DNA of 24,436 nucleotides from Corynebacterium sp. (GCF_030530965.1 NZ_JAUMTY010000013.1:24136-48571), one strand, 5' to 3'. Shown: positions 14,409 to 22,520, counted from the stretch's first letter. Numbers and translations: made by a program. The notes: generated by a model from the sequence alone, not told the origin.

Positions 14409-14900
14409 TTACTTATCGGCTTTGCGTTTTTCTTCGGCATCGATAAGAGCTTGCCGACGCTCACGCCGCTTGTGCGCGCGTGACGCAGAGAGCCGAGTAA
14501 GGCCCCTCCACCCGAGGATAAAAATCGCCGACGTGACCGTCGCCACGATGATGAATGACCAGTGCGGGAATTTGCTGTGGTGGAAGCCCCAAATCGTGAG
14601 GCCCACAATGACGGCAGGAATCCACACAGCGATACCGAACGGGACCACGGCGCCGGCAGGGCGGCGGAGAATGGCCATGACACCGAATCCGGCGGCCGCG
14701 CCGAGGAGGAATGGCCAGGCAGTAGCGAGCACACCGCCCCAACTGAACGGCAATTCCGGTGAATTGTGGGCGATGCGCGCAAGCAGTGCGAAGAGCAGAA
14801 CTGCGATGATGTCCATCACAGCTGCCTGCACGTAGCTCACATGCGTGCCTGGTGCGCGGTCCTCGGCAGTCTCGGATCCGTGAGGTGCGGACTGTGACAT
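14409..14900 (-). CDS. DUF3054 membrane protein
   Basis: A small integral membrane protein that I assign to the DUF3054 family, whose function is unknown. ATG 14900 is chosen because GGAG (14907-14910 on the minus strand) lies six bases upstream; an in-frame ATG at 14930 has no such site. The 163-residue product has a polar start, four hydrophobic segments (AAVMDIIAVLLFALLARIAH; GVLATAWPFLLGAAAGFG; VVPFGIAVWIPAVIVGLTIW; SFIIVATVTSAIFILGWRGL) and a strongly charged C-terminal tail (AHKRRERRQALIDAEEKRK). The family features ARIAHNS and TAWPFLLG are visible. It follows the LPG-synthase-like gene after a 108-base gap on the same strand. In corynebacteria such genes lie near the mmpL3 region as I recall, which supports conserved synteny here. 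Confidence 0.8.
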   Translation of the reverse strand: MSQSAPHGSETAEDRAPGTHVSYVQAAVMDIIAVLLFALLARIAHNSPELPFSWGGVLATAWPFLLGAAAGFGVMAILRRPAGAVVPFGIAVWIPAVIVGLTIWGFHHSKFPHWSFIIVATVTSAIFILGWRGLTRLSASRAHKRRERRQALIDAEEKRKADK

Positions 14901-15008
14901 GATGAACTCCAATTCTTGGTCGTGCGCCATGATGTAGCGCCTATGTTGTCAGTATCGTTGATGTGTTATTCGTATTGTCCGTGCTGTATGAGGTTGACCT
15001 GCTATTCC

Positions 15009-16214
15009 TCAGGACCGCCCCAACATCATCGCGCGTTTCGGGCCCGCATATTGAATGAGGAAAATAACCCACCCCACCGCGGCCAGGAGAATGAATGAAA
15101 TCATTCTGAAAATAATGGTGGCAGCAAGCGCGGTTGCCGACGTCATACCGGTGGCGACGAGGGTGCCCACGATCGTCGCCTCAACGGGCCCCAACCCACC
15201 CGGCGTGACCTGCGCAGTTCCCACAATCTTGGCGGTCACGAACGCGAGAACAACCGACGCCACATTCGGGTGCGCCCCGACTGCCCACAGGCAAACGAGG
15301 AGGCAGAGGCAATCGGCCCCCCAGTTCACGGCCGACCACACGGCCGCCAATGCGAGCTTCGGTAACGGCAGGTCAACACTGCTGAGGGTCTTGATGCTCT
15401 CGCGCGCTTTGTCGATTCCCGTGTTGAGAGGCTTGCCCCGGTAATGGTTGACCTTGCGAAGGATCTTGACGACGACGCGTTCGACGTGAGAGAGGTGCGC
15501 CGCCAGCCACTTCACAACAAGTAACACGACGACGACCGCGGTGAGAGAGATCACGAGCGTCCACGGGTTCACCTTGGCGCCCAAGAAATAAAACGCGGTG
15601 AGGCCATAGAGGGCAAGCACTCCCGACGCGATCACACCGGAGATCACCATGTACCAGCTGGCGATCACTGAGGACGCTCCCCATTTATGCTGCTCACGGA
15701 AAATCATCGCTAATGAAATGGCTGGACCACCGGGGAAGGTGGCGGACACGGAGTTCGAGGTCAGGGTGAGGGCGTAGACACTGGACCGCTTGCAGGGAAC
15801 CCCAGCGCTGCGTAAAAGGACGTACATGAGTTCGCCCATGGCCAGGATGGATACGCCGATGAACGCGATCCCGACGATGATCCACGTGGTGTTGGCCGAC
15901 CCGATGTAGCCCAGCCCCTCCGACACGAAGTCGATACTTCCCCGGCCGATCATCGTGAGGGCGACGACCACAGCAAGGAAGAACACTAACCGGACAAGAG
16001 GGTGACGCATCAGGGAAAGCGCTCGCCGCCACCAGGGGAGAGGCTGAACTCTGACGCTTCCGGCGGTGCGGGATCTGCGCGATGCTTGTTCCTTGGGGGC
16101 GACGGTGGTCTCCGCGGCTGACTGCGCGTCGGCAAGCACTGTATCTTCAGCGGTGTCTCCTACATGCCCACTGACTTCGGCTTTCCGTCCGGGGGTTCCC
16201 GCTTCGATAGTCAT
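15009..16214 (-). CDS. LPG-synthase-like integral membrane protein (UPF0104/PF03706)
   Basis: A polytopic membrane protein of the family that contains the transmembrane part of lysylphosphatidylglycerol synthase (MprF/AglD). In this family that part is associated with lipid flipping or glycolipid transfer; the actual substrate here is unknown. It lacks the soluble aminoacyl-transferase domain of MprF. Visible features are a polar N-terminus of about 65 residues, roughly eight hydrophobic segments, and the family signature TPGGLGPVEATIVGTLVATG near the C-terminus. I prefer ATG 16214, with GGGAG eight bases upstream; ATG 16244 would overlap the NYN gene by 11 bases but has no ribosome site. It is transcribed with the NYN gene immediately upstream. 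In relatives an mmpL3-type gene stands in this neighbourhood; here the two genes abut. Confidence 0.85.
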   Translation of the reverse strand: MTIEAGTPGRKAEVSGHVGDTAEDTVLADAQSAAETTVAPKEQASRRSRTAGSVRVQPLPWWRRALSLMRHPLVRLVFFLAVVVALTMIGRGSIDFVSEGLGYIGSANTTWIIVGIAFIGVSILAMGELMYVLLRSAGVPCKRSSVYALTLTSNSVSATFPGGPAISLAMIFREQHKWGASSVIASWYMVISGVIASGVLALYGLTAFYFLGAKVNPWTLVISLTAVVVVLLVVKWLAAHLSHVERVVVKILRKVNHYRGKPLNTGIDKARESIKTLSSVDLPLPKLALAAVWSAVNWGADCLCLLVCLWAVGAHPNVASVVLAFVTAKIVGTAQVTPGGLGPVEATIVGTLVATGMTSATALAATIIFRMISFILLAAVGWVIFLIQYAGPKRAMMLGRS

Positions 16215-16233
16215 GGCCTCAGCTCCCTCACGA

Positions 16234-16920
16234 CTAGCTGTCATGATGAGACGATTTCACGGAACGGAGGGAGCGGTACGGTTGCAGCCACGCGCCGTCA
16301 TCGGGGAGGCGGTCGAGGTTCACCCGCGGCAGCGGCGTGGTGAAGATATCCGGGATGTCTTCGAGGTCGACGAATCGTATCGCCTCGCTCATCACCGCCC
16401 AGGTGGCGTGTTCATAAAACCCCAGCACGGCAACGTCGATACCCCCGGCGGCCAGCTCTTCCAGCCGGGGTTGAAAATTTCTGCCGTCAGCACTCGCGAC
16501 ATACACCGAGCGCAGCACACCCTCGTCATACCGACGGTTGATATGCGCCAGCATGTCCGGGTCGACGTCGGTGTCGTCGAAAAGCTTGGGTTTGGCAAAC
16601 ACCGCGAACCCGAGATTGCGGAGCGCGTCAATCCACGGGCGGATTGAGTCTGCGGACCCCGGAATGATGTTGGTGAACACCGTGGCTTCCGGTTCGATCT
16701 GCTCGTTGCGGGAAGTGCTGAGCTGGTCTGCCTCGTTGATCAGCCATTGTCCCAGCGAGTCGAAGCGTGGGCGGTAGGCAGAGCTTGGTCGTCCACCGAG
16801 AATCGATCCGAGACCCATGTCAATATTGGGTGCATCCCAAATAAGCAGTGCCGACGGGGTTTCGTCGGGTACTGCTGAATATGAATGGCCCCGGGATGTG
16901 GTGTTTGCGTGGTTGGTCAC
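16234..16920 (-). CDS. NYN-domain (PIN-like) putative ribonuclease
   Basis: A soluble NYN-domain protein, a PIN-like fold expected to bind metal and cut RNA; the target is unknown. The start is GTG 16920, which overlaps the trmB stop as GTGA and has GGAGG (16926-16930, minus strand) five bases upstream; a GTG at 16932 is less well placed. The 228-residue product shows acidic positions typical of the fold: Asp29 and Asn32 in LLIWDAPNIDMG, the acidic loop FDDTDVDPD (114-122), and Asp145 in VYVASADGRNFQPRLEEL, followed by GIDVAVLGFYEHA. It matches by position and type the mycobacterial gene Rv0207c, which lies between trmB and mmpL3. The tight coupling with trmB suggests a link to tRNA or RNA quality, though this is inference. 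Confidence 0.85.
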   Translation of the reverse strand: MTNHANTTSRGHSYSAVPDETPSALLIWDAPNIDMGLGSILGGRPSSAYRPRFDSLGQWLINEADQLSTSRNEQIEPEATVFTNIIPGSADSIRPWIDALRNLGFAVFAKPKLFDDTDVDPDMLAHINRRYDEGVLRSVYVASADGRNFQPRLEELAAGGIDVAVLGFYEHATWAVMSEAIRFVDLEDIPDIFTTPLPRVNLDRLPDDGAWLQPYRSLRSVKSSHHDS

Positions 16921-17669
16921 TTCCGCCTCCACAAGTATTCCCTGATTGTGTGATCCATGCTAAGCCCACGGTTTTCGAATTTCGTGGTGAGCTGCCGGTC
17001 GGTCAGGATCGGGGACTCATCCCACGGCCAGCCCTTGTACTCAAGGAGTGGTTCCACGTCGACGCGTTCGTCGATCCACTCGGCATAGCCGGCGTGATCG
17101 GTGGCGACGTGGAGTACCCCACCGGGTTTGAGCCGGGAGGCAATCAAATGCAGCGTTCCTGACTGTATGATGCGACGTTTGTGATGGCGAGCTTTGGGCC
17201 AGGGGTCGGGGAAAAAGATTCGCACCCCTAATAGCGACTCGGGTGCAATCATGCGATGGAGGACTTCCACGCCATCGCCACGAACCATTCTGATATTGGT
17301 GAGGTCTTCCCGGATGAAGGCGCCGAGCAGTTTCGCGAGCCCAGGTTTATAGAGGTCAACCGCGATGACATTGAAGTCGGGTTCGCGGGAGGCCATAGCT
17401 ACTGTCGACGTTCCCGTCCCCGACCCGATTTCGAGAATGGTGGGGGCGGACCGTCCGAACCAGCTGTCAGTATCGATAACAGCGTCATCGAGGACGCGGC
17501 CGTAGGTTGGCCATTTATCGTCCCACAGTTCTTGCTGACGGGGGGTCAGTGTTCCTCGTCGGAAGCTCACGGTTCCTAGTCGGGGGTAATCGCGACCATC
17601 ATTGACGACGGTTTGCGGGGGCCGACCGTGGGGGAGCTCACCAATTGGGCCTTCAAGATTCGTGGACAT
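16917..17669 (-). CDS. trmB: tRNA (guanine-46-N7)-methyltransferase
   Basis: TrmB methylates N7 of G46 in the variable loop of many tRNAs, using S-adenosylmethionine. Visible features are the SAM-binding motif ILEIGSGTGTSTVAMA (78-93), the acidic end of strand two AVDLYKPG, and the family signature FFPDPWPKARHHKRRIIQ (152-169). RRGTLTPRQQELW near residue 37 matches the N-terminal conserved RG and QQ elements. At 250 residues it has normal length. ATG 17669 lacks a Shine-Dalgarno, but a promoter-like pair places a -10 box seven bases upstream, so a leaderless transcript is plausible. It heads the minus-strand series trmB-NYN-LPG-like and is divergent from the unknown three-gene operon. Confidence 0.96.
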   Translation of the reverse strand: MSTNLEGPIGELPHGRPPQTVVNDGRDYPRLGTVSFRRGTLTPRQQELWDDKWPTYGRVLDDAVIDTDSWFGRSAPTILEIGSGTGTSTVAMASREPDFNVIAVDLYKPGLAKLLGAFIREDLTNIRMVRGDGVEVLHRMIAPESLLGVRIFFPDPWPKARHHKRRIIQSGTLHLIASRLKPGGVLHVATDHAGYAEWIDERVDVEPLLEYKGWPWDESPILTDRQLTTKFENRGLSMDHTIREYLWRRK

Positions 17670-17676
17670 CGGGCTT

Positions 17677-17706
17677 ATTTTGCCAGGGAGGCCTACCTTT
17701 AATCAA
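17677..17706 (-). promoter_or_regulatory. Candidate promoter for trmB, leaderless
   Basis: On the minus strand TTGATT (17706-17701) and CAAAAT (17682-17677) are 18 bases apart. Only seven bases separate the -10 box from the ATG of trmB, which has no ribosome site, so transcription probably starts at or near the start codon. Confidence 0.45.
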
Positions 17707-17813
17707 TCTTTCGCCGACTGTGTTTCGGGCATCATGACCACTTTTTCTGGGGAGTTGCTCTGAATTATCTGAGGATTGCGTGGGGATTATGTGGGGAATT
17801 TTTCTCATTAGGG

Positions 17814-17842
17814 TTGATCGCCGTGTGGATCCTGGTCATAAT
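17814..17842 (+). promoter_or_regulatory. Candidate promoter for the three-gene operon
   Basis: TTGATC (17814-17819), a 17-base spacer and CATAAT (17837-17842) match the sigma-A consensus well. The expected start near 17849 gives a leader of about 75 bases before ATG 17923. Confidence 0.55.
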
Positions 17843-17892
17843 ATGGGCGCACACAATTGAGCATTATGCTGCGCCAGGGGATGGGCGCGGCA

Positions 17893-17912
17893 CATTAATC
17901 ACTCATTAATCA
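17893..17912 (+). repeat. Nine-base direct repeat in the operon leader
   Basis: CATTAATCA occurs at 17893-17901 and again at 17904-17912, exactly 11 bases apart, about one helical turn. The second copy runs into the Shine-Dalgarno (AGGGGGA, from 17912). This suits a regulator binding site, or an element affecting translation. Confidence 0.5.
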
Positions 17913-17922
17913 GGGGGACAAT

Positions 17923-18141
17923 ATGCAGCCGGAGATGTCGGTCTCGTCGCTCATCCGTTTTATTCAAATGTCGTATCCGCATAGCAATAGCGAGGCCCGA
18001 CGCTTTTTCGACCACGCTGTAACTCATGTGAACTCCCCATCGGAGGTCTCGACCGCATTGGAGCAGAGTGCTGCGGTAGATCCCGCGATGCGTGATCGAA
18101 TACAAGAGATTATCGACGGTCAGGTGGGTGATGCTGCGTGA
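17923..18141 (+). CDS. 72-aa helical protein of unknown function
   Basis: Not recognised. ATG 17923 follows AGGGGGA with a normal spacing, and the stop overlaps the next start as GTGA, so it is a real first gene of an operon. The protein is soluble, has no Cys and no signal peptide, and looks mostly helical (SSLIRFIQMSYP, SEARRFFDHAVTHV, MRDRIQEIIDGQVG). It resembles a compact helical adaptor more than a DNA-binding domain, since I see no helix-turn-helix. Coupling with the membrane protein suggests the two products act together in similar amounts. Confidence 0.7.
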   Translation: MQPEMSVSSLIRFIQMSYPHSNSEARRFFDHAVTHVNSPSEVSTALEQSAAVDPAMRDRIQEIIDGQVGDAA

Positions 18142-19667
18142 GCGCGCCTGCGGTTCCTCAACAAACATCGTGGACGGGTGTTCCCGAATCGGATGGCGTC
18201 GGGCCGATTGATAGAAGACACGATGGGGGAGAACGACATTTCGTCGTCAGCATTATCGGGCCGGACGTGGCGGCGCTCCCTCGAGTAGCTGGTGTGGTGG
18301 AAGCTGCCGTACGTGGTGGTTTCCCCGGTGACCCCGAGAATGTGACATGGGAGGTCGCTATCGCTGCTGGCCCCGAGGTGCAACCTGATGTTGTTGTGGC
18401 CGTGGTGCCGCCCGCCGCGCACACGATTATTCCCGATAAGGATCAGCGCATTCTTGAGGCTGTTCGTCGTGCCGTGGATCACGTTGTGATTCTCTCGACG
18501 CCTGATGGAGCGCTTTCCGCAGGTTCGGCGGGTGCCCTGTTCTTCCCCGGTGATGGCAAGCAGTTGCCACGTGACTGGGAAGGCATCCCGATTTGTTATT
18601 CCGATTATGAGTTAATGACGGTATGCCACCGGTACGCGCAAGAACTCGTGGCATCGTCGACGGCGGACAATCCAGGCAGAAGTGATAGAGCGAGCAATCC
18701 CGGCAACAGTGATGTAGTTCGCAGTACGGATAATTCTGATCACGCCCCGGCCACTGAGGCCACTGATGATGTCACCGACGACGTGGAAGAGTATTACACG
18801 TTGCCGGTTCCGTCATCGGGGGTATCGACGCCGACGCCGAGTTCCGCGACGACGGCTGTTCTCTCTGATATTGGTGTCGTCCGCGTTCCTGAGAAGAAAC
18901 TCACGTACAACGTTTCGCCACGTGTGCTGCTTCCCTCGAGCACCTTGAGAAATTGGTTGCATACGGAGGAAAAACAGCGCCGGGACAGTATGGCTGTCAC
19001 GAATCAGAATTGCCGGGCGATGATGGATCGCGCTGTTCAGGATGCCTATCGGTCGGCATCGTCGGCTTGGCGATCGTGTCTTGACCCGAAAGAATTGCCC
19101 GAGATTATTGATGCCGCCACGGATCAGCTGAATGATGATCGACCCGCCGGTACTGAACCGATTCCATATATAGATGTGCCTTTTGATCCCCCGGAAGCGA
19201 GCGTGACGGAACGGATCCTGATCATTTCTGTTGGGATCAGCCTTGGTCTCGGGGTGGCTCGGATGGTGGTGATGCCCCTGGTGGGGACCGCGTTTGGTGT
19301 CTCGATCAGTCTGGGGATTGCGTTCGGCTTGTTCTGTGCGATTGTGGTCAGTTATATGCGTCACCAACAGCTTCAGAATAATTTTCGACGGGTGGGCGGC
19401 GCGGATGCGCTGGCATTAGCACGTGATCAGTGGATTGATCACGCACGTCGGGTGACCAGTCATGCGGAGGAAAAACGAGTGAAACGCCTGCGTTCAGGGG
19501 GTTTGAGAACAGTGGCGTTGCAGGAGGCTCTTGCTCATATGGAAATGGCGTCGTCGTCGCGACCTGGCGCTTCACGTGCTGGTGCTCCGCGGTCGGATTC
19601 TCTCCGGCAGGGCGCTCCACGGTCGGGTGTTTCACGACCAGGTGTTCCGCGGCCGGTCGGCAATTGA
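18138..19667 (+). CDS. Two-helix membrane protein with N-terminal alpha/beta domain, unknown function
   Basis: Not recognised with confidence. The GTG start overlaps the upstream stop by four bases. Residues 33-170 look like an alpha/beta domain with strands such as HFVVSIIGPD, DVVVAVVPPA and HVVILST, reminiscent of a small GTPase or receiver-like fold, but I see no P-loop (GXXXXGK), so nucleotide binding is unsupported. Residues 175-260 are acidic and polar and probably disordered. A helical segment (265-335) precedes two membrane helices (about 359-382 and 384-407). A basic cytoplasmic tail (RRVTSHAEEKRVKRLRSGG) then ends in six pentapeptide repeats. By place between trmB and pck it may correspond to a mycobacterial gene in the same interval (Rv0209/Rv0210 region), but this is from memory of gene order only. 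The three products could form a membrane complex. Confidence 0.7.
   Translation: MSAPAVPQQTSWTGVPESDGVGPIDRRHDGGERHFVVSIIGPDVAALPRVAGVVEAAVRGGFPGDPENVTWEVAIAAGPEVQPDVVVAVVPPAAHTIIPDKDQRILEAVRRAVDHVVILSTPDGALSAGSAGALFFPGDGKQLPRDWEGIPICYSDYELMTVCHRYAQELVASSTADNPGRSDRASNPGNSDVVRSTDNSDHAPATEATDDVTDDVEEYYTLPVPSSGVSTPTPSSATTAVLSDIGVVRVPEKKLTYNVSPRVLLPSSTLRNWLHTEEKQRRDSMAVTNQNCRAMMDRAVQDAYRSASSAWRSCLDPKELPEIIDAATDQLNDDRPAGTEPIPYIDVPFDPPEASVTERILIISVGISLGLGVARMVVMPLVGTAFGVSISLGIAFGLFCAIVVSYMRHQQLQNNFRRVGGADALALARDQWIDHARRVTSHAEEKRVKRLRSGGLRTVALQEALAHMEMASSSRPGASRAGAPRSDSLRQGAPRSGVSRPGVPRPVGN
19563..19652 (+). repeat. Six tandem 15-base units coding xG[AV][SP]R
   Basis: The end of the membrane protein gene consists of six consecutive 15-base units coding PGASR, AGAPR, SDSLR, QGAPR, SGVSR and PGVPR. 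The third is the most diverged. The result is a short basic Pro/Gly/Arg tail. Such an array may vary in copy number between strains. Confidence 0.8.
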
Positions 19668-19699
19668 CGTCATCCGATAAGTAGCGAGAGGCGACGGAC

Positions 19700-20356
19700 A
19701 TGTCGGATGCATTTTTCTTATTTGACGACGACGAGATGTTGGGGGACTGGTGGGGTGGCCACTCGACGGTCGGGCCCCCGTCGGCGTCGGCGCTCTGTGG
19801 CTTGACGGACTGTGAAACGGGCCCGCCGGGGGTATCGGGGCTGACGTTGTCGCTCGAGGGAAGCTTCTATGACCTTGGGGATGCCCGGCTTGATGCTGAT
19901 GGCGACGGAACCAGTGACTCGGTGACGCTTTCTGACGATGATGGCTTGACGGTGTACACCGACTCCGATGGCGATGGCATGGTCGACCGGGTGACGACCG
20001 TCCGGTTTGATGGGGGATATGCCTCGTGGGCGATGAGTTCCGGTGGTGAAATGGATGAGGGGCGTGCTGCTCAGGAACACGATCTTGGGGGAGGATCGTC
20101 GGCACGCGGGCCTCGCAGCTCCAGCAATGAAATTTCTTATCAAGTACATTCATTGGGTGGGGCTGTCACCCACCTCACTAGTCACAGTGAGAAGAGTCAC
20201 AGCACACCGGGTGGGGATGAGGATTCTTCACGTGACGGAACAACCCGCGATCATGGGTTAGTGACAGGTGACAAGGGATCGTCCAGATCAAAGCAGTGTT
20301 TAGACACCTGGACTCGGGGCCGGTGGGAATGCATCGAGCGCGGTAGCTGGGATTGA
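19700..20356 (+). CDS. DxDGD-repeat protein, DUF6802-like
   Basis: A protein with two calcium-loop-like repeats, DADGDGTSDSVTLSDDDG (65-82) and DSDGDGMVDRVTTVRFDG (88-105), the pattern I associate with DUF6802 of Mycobacteriales and with thrombospondin-type-3-like loops. ATG 19700 has AGAGG (19687-19691) eight bases upstream, and the gene follows the membrane protein by 32 bases. The N-terminus is acidic and aromatic (MSDAFFLFDDDEMLGDWW) with no signal peptide, so the protein is either cytoplasmic or exported by a non-Sec route, which is odd for such loops. The second half is Ser/Gly/Asp-rich and low in complexity, and the end has a Cys pair in QCLDTWTRGRWECIERGSWD. Calcium binding is inference from the motif. 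Confidence 0.75.
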   Translation: MSDAFFLFDDDEMLGDWWGGHSTVGPPSASALCGLTDCETGPPGVSGLTLSLEGSFYDLGDARLDADGDGTSDSVTLSDDDGLTVYTDSDGDGMVDRVTTVRFDGGYASWAMSSGGEMDEGRAAQEHDLGGGSSARGPRSSSNEISYQVHSLGGAVTHLTSHSEKSHSTPGGDEDSSRDGTTRDHGLVTGDKGSSRSKQCLDTWTRGRWECIERGSWD

Positions 20357-20588
20357 TGCCGGTGTGAGTGCCGGAAATGTCCAAGAAAACACGTAAACCG
20401 AACCGCGAAAACAGCGGTGATTAAACGGGCGAAAAATACCCCCCAAAATGTGAAATCCGTCGCTACACGAATTGGGGTAAAGAGCCTCTTTTTCCCCCTA
20501 CTTCCGGTTACAGTGGTACCAGAAGCCGGGAACGCGAACAGACCGCGTGGGCGACCGGCACTGTACATCGATGTGAGGAGAAAATCCT

Positions 20589-22454
20589 ATGTCAGCACCT
20601 ACGATCCCGGGGCTCGAAGGTAATGCCCCTACGACAAACCAAGACATGCTCAATTGGATCGCGGAGTGCGCTGAACTGTGTCAGCCGGATAAGGTCGTTT
20701 TCTGCGACGGCTCAGATGAAGAGTGGGAAGCCATCGCAAAAGACCTCGTCGAAAAGGGGACCCTCATCAAGCTAAATGAGGAGAAGCGCCCCAATTCGTA
20801 CTTAGCCTCATCAGATCCCGCCGACGTTGCTCGCGTTGAATCCCGGACGTTCATCTGCTCGAAGACCGAAGATGGCGCAGGCCCGACGAACAACTGGCGC
20901 GACCCGGACGAAATGCGCGCCGAAATGAGCGAGCACTTTAAGGGATCGATGAAGGGCCGGACCATGTACGTGGTCCCGTTCTGCATGGGCCCGATTACCG
21001 ACCCCGACCCCAAGCTGGGGATCGAGCTCACCGACTCCGGCTATGTCGTGATGTCGATGCGCATTATGACCCGCATGGGCAAGGAAGCCCTCGACAAGAT
21101 CGGTGACGGCCCCTTCGTGAAGGGCCTGCACTCGGTAGGTGCCCCACTGGAGCCAGGTCAAGAAGACGTCAAGTGGCCCTGCAACGAGACGAAGTACATT
21201 ACGCAGTTCCCTGAGGACCGAGTGATCTGGTCCTACGGCTCCGGCTACGGCGGCAACGCCATCTTGGCGAAGAAGTGCTACGCCCTCCGCATCGCATCTG
21301 TCATGGCCAAGGACGAAGGCTGGATGGCAGAGCACATGCTGATCCTGAAGCTGATCTCGCCCGAGGGCAAGGCCTACCACATTTGCGCCGCCTTCCCGTC
21401 CCAGTGCGGTAAGACCAACCTTGCGATGATTCAACCGACCATCCCCGGCTGGAAGGCCGAGGTCATTGGCGACGACATCGCATGGCTGCACTTTGGCGAC
21501 GACGGTCGGCTCTACGCCGTCAACCCAGAAAACGGCTTCTTCGGCGTCGCCCCCGGAACCAACTACAAGTCCAACCCGAACGCCATGAAGACAATGGAAC
21601 CGGGGAACAACATCTTCACCAACGTTGCGCTGACCGACGATGGCGACGTCTGGTGGGAAGGCCTCGAAAACGAGCCAGACCACTTGATCGACTGGAAGGG
21701 CAAGGATTGGACACCCGACGAGGACTGCTTGTCCTCGCACCCGAACTCCAGGTACTGCGTGCCGATCGAGCAGTGCCCGGTCGCCGCGCCCGAGTTCAAC
21801 GATCCGAAGGGTGTGCCGGTCGACGCGATCCTGTTCGGTGGACGTCGCCCCGACACTGTCCCGCTGGTGACCGAAGCTATCGACTGGCAGCACGCCACCT
21901 TCATTGGCGCCACGCTGGCCTCCGGCCAAACCGCCGCCGCTGCTGAGGCGAAGGTTGGTACTCTCCGCTACGACCCGATGGCCATGCTGCCGTTCATCGG
22001 CTACAATGTGGGCGATTACCTCCAGCACTGGCTGGACATCGGCAAGAAGGGTGGAGACAAACTCCCCAAGGTCTTCCTGGTCAACTGGTTCCGCCGTGGC
22101 GACGACGGTCGCTTCCTCTGGCCCGGCTTCGGCGAAAACAGCCGTGTCCTCAAGTGGATTGTGGATCGCATCGAGGGCCGCGTCGATGCCAAGAAGACAG
22201 TGGTCGGATACACCGCCTACTCGAAGGACATCGATATCGACGGTCTCGACACGGATCCGAAGGATGTTAAAGCTGCGCTGACCGCACCTGCGGATAAGTG
22301 GCAGATGGATCTCTCCGATACCGAGGATTGGTTGAAGAGCTTGGGCCCGAAGGTTCCGCAGGAAATCTGGGACGAGTTCGACTTCCTTAAGACCAGGATT
22401 AAGACAGCCAATAAGGATGGCAACAAGGCCCTGGATGACATGAAGACGAAGTAA
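20589..22454 (+). CDS. pck: Phosphoenolpyruvate carboxykinase (GTP)
   Basis: GTP-dependent PEPCK interconverts oxaloacetate plus GTP with PEP, CO2 and GDP. In corynebacteria it is the main gluconeogenic decarboxylating enzyme. The start is secure: AGGAG (20576-20580) lies eight bases before the ATG. The 621-residue length is normal. Key elements are YVVPFCMGP (127-135), SYGSGYGGNA substrate region (215-224), the kinase P-loop SQCGKTNLAMI (271-281, with hyper-reactive Cys273 and Lys275), the metal-site GDDIAWL (294-300), NPENGFFGVAPGT (312-324), and the guanine-binding stretch VNWFRRGDDGRFLWPGFGEN. Most GTP-PEPCKs I recall have SACGKT; Gln here in place of Ala is a small change. It is monocistronic, followed by a hairpin. 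The 232-base upstream gap holds a TACAGT box (20509-20514) but no convincing -35. Confidence 0.98.
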   Translation: MSAPTIPGLEGNAPTTNQDMLNWIAECAELCQPDKVVFCDGSDEEWEAIAKDLVEKGTLIKLNEEKRPNSYLASSDPADVARVESRTFICSKTEDGAGPTNNWRDPDEMRAEMSEHFKGSMKGRTMYVVPFCMGPITDPDPKLGIELTDSGYVVMSMRIMTRMGKEALDKIGDGPFVKGLHSVGAPLEPGQEDVKWPCNETKYITQFPEDRVIWSYGSGYGGNAILAKKCYALRIASVMAKDEGWMAEHMLILKLISPEGKAYHICAAFPSQCGKTNLAMIQPTIPGWKAEVIGDDIAWLHFGDDGRLYAVNPENGFFGVAPGTNYKSNPNAMKTMEPGNNIFTNVALTDDGDVWWEGLENEPDHLIDWKGKDWTPDEDCLSSHPNSRYCVPIEQCPVAAPEFNDPKGVPVDAILFGGRRPDTVPLVTEAIDWQHATFIGATLASGQTAAAAEAKVGTLRYDPMAMLPFIGYNVGDYLQHWLDIGKKGGDKLPKVFLVNWFRRGDDGRFLWPGFGENSRVLKWIVDRIEGRVDAKKTVVGYTAYSKDIDIDGLDTDPKDVKAALTAPADKWQMDLSDTEDWLKSLGPKVPQEIWDEFDFLKTRIKTANKDGNKALDDMKTK

Positions 22455-22486
22455 AACCTTCCTCTTCCAAAGGAAGCACGCCAAGG

Positions 22487-22510
22487 GCGCACATCATCTC
22501 TGGTGTGCGC
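22487..22510 (+). terminator. Hairpin terminator after pck
   Basis: GCGCACATCA (22487-22496) pairs with TGGTGTGCGC (22501-22510), a ten-base stem with one G-T pair and a four-base loop (TCTC). No clear T-run follows. It ends only ten bases before the -10 box of the next gene, so termination and initiation sites are almost adjacent. Confidence 0.65.
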
Positions 22511-22520
22511 TCTATGCGTG

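Noticed and set aside
20811..22484. A 557-codon open frame on the minus strand opposite pck.
   Set aside because: It is the antisense shadow of a GC-rich, codon-biased gene; pck on the plus strand has full motifs and a ribosome site, and the minus frame matches no family.
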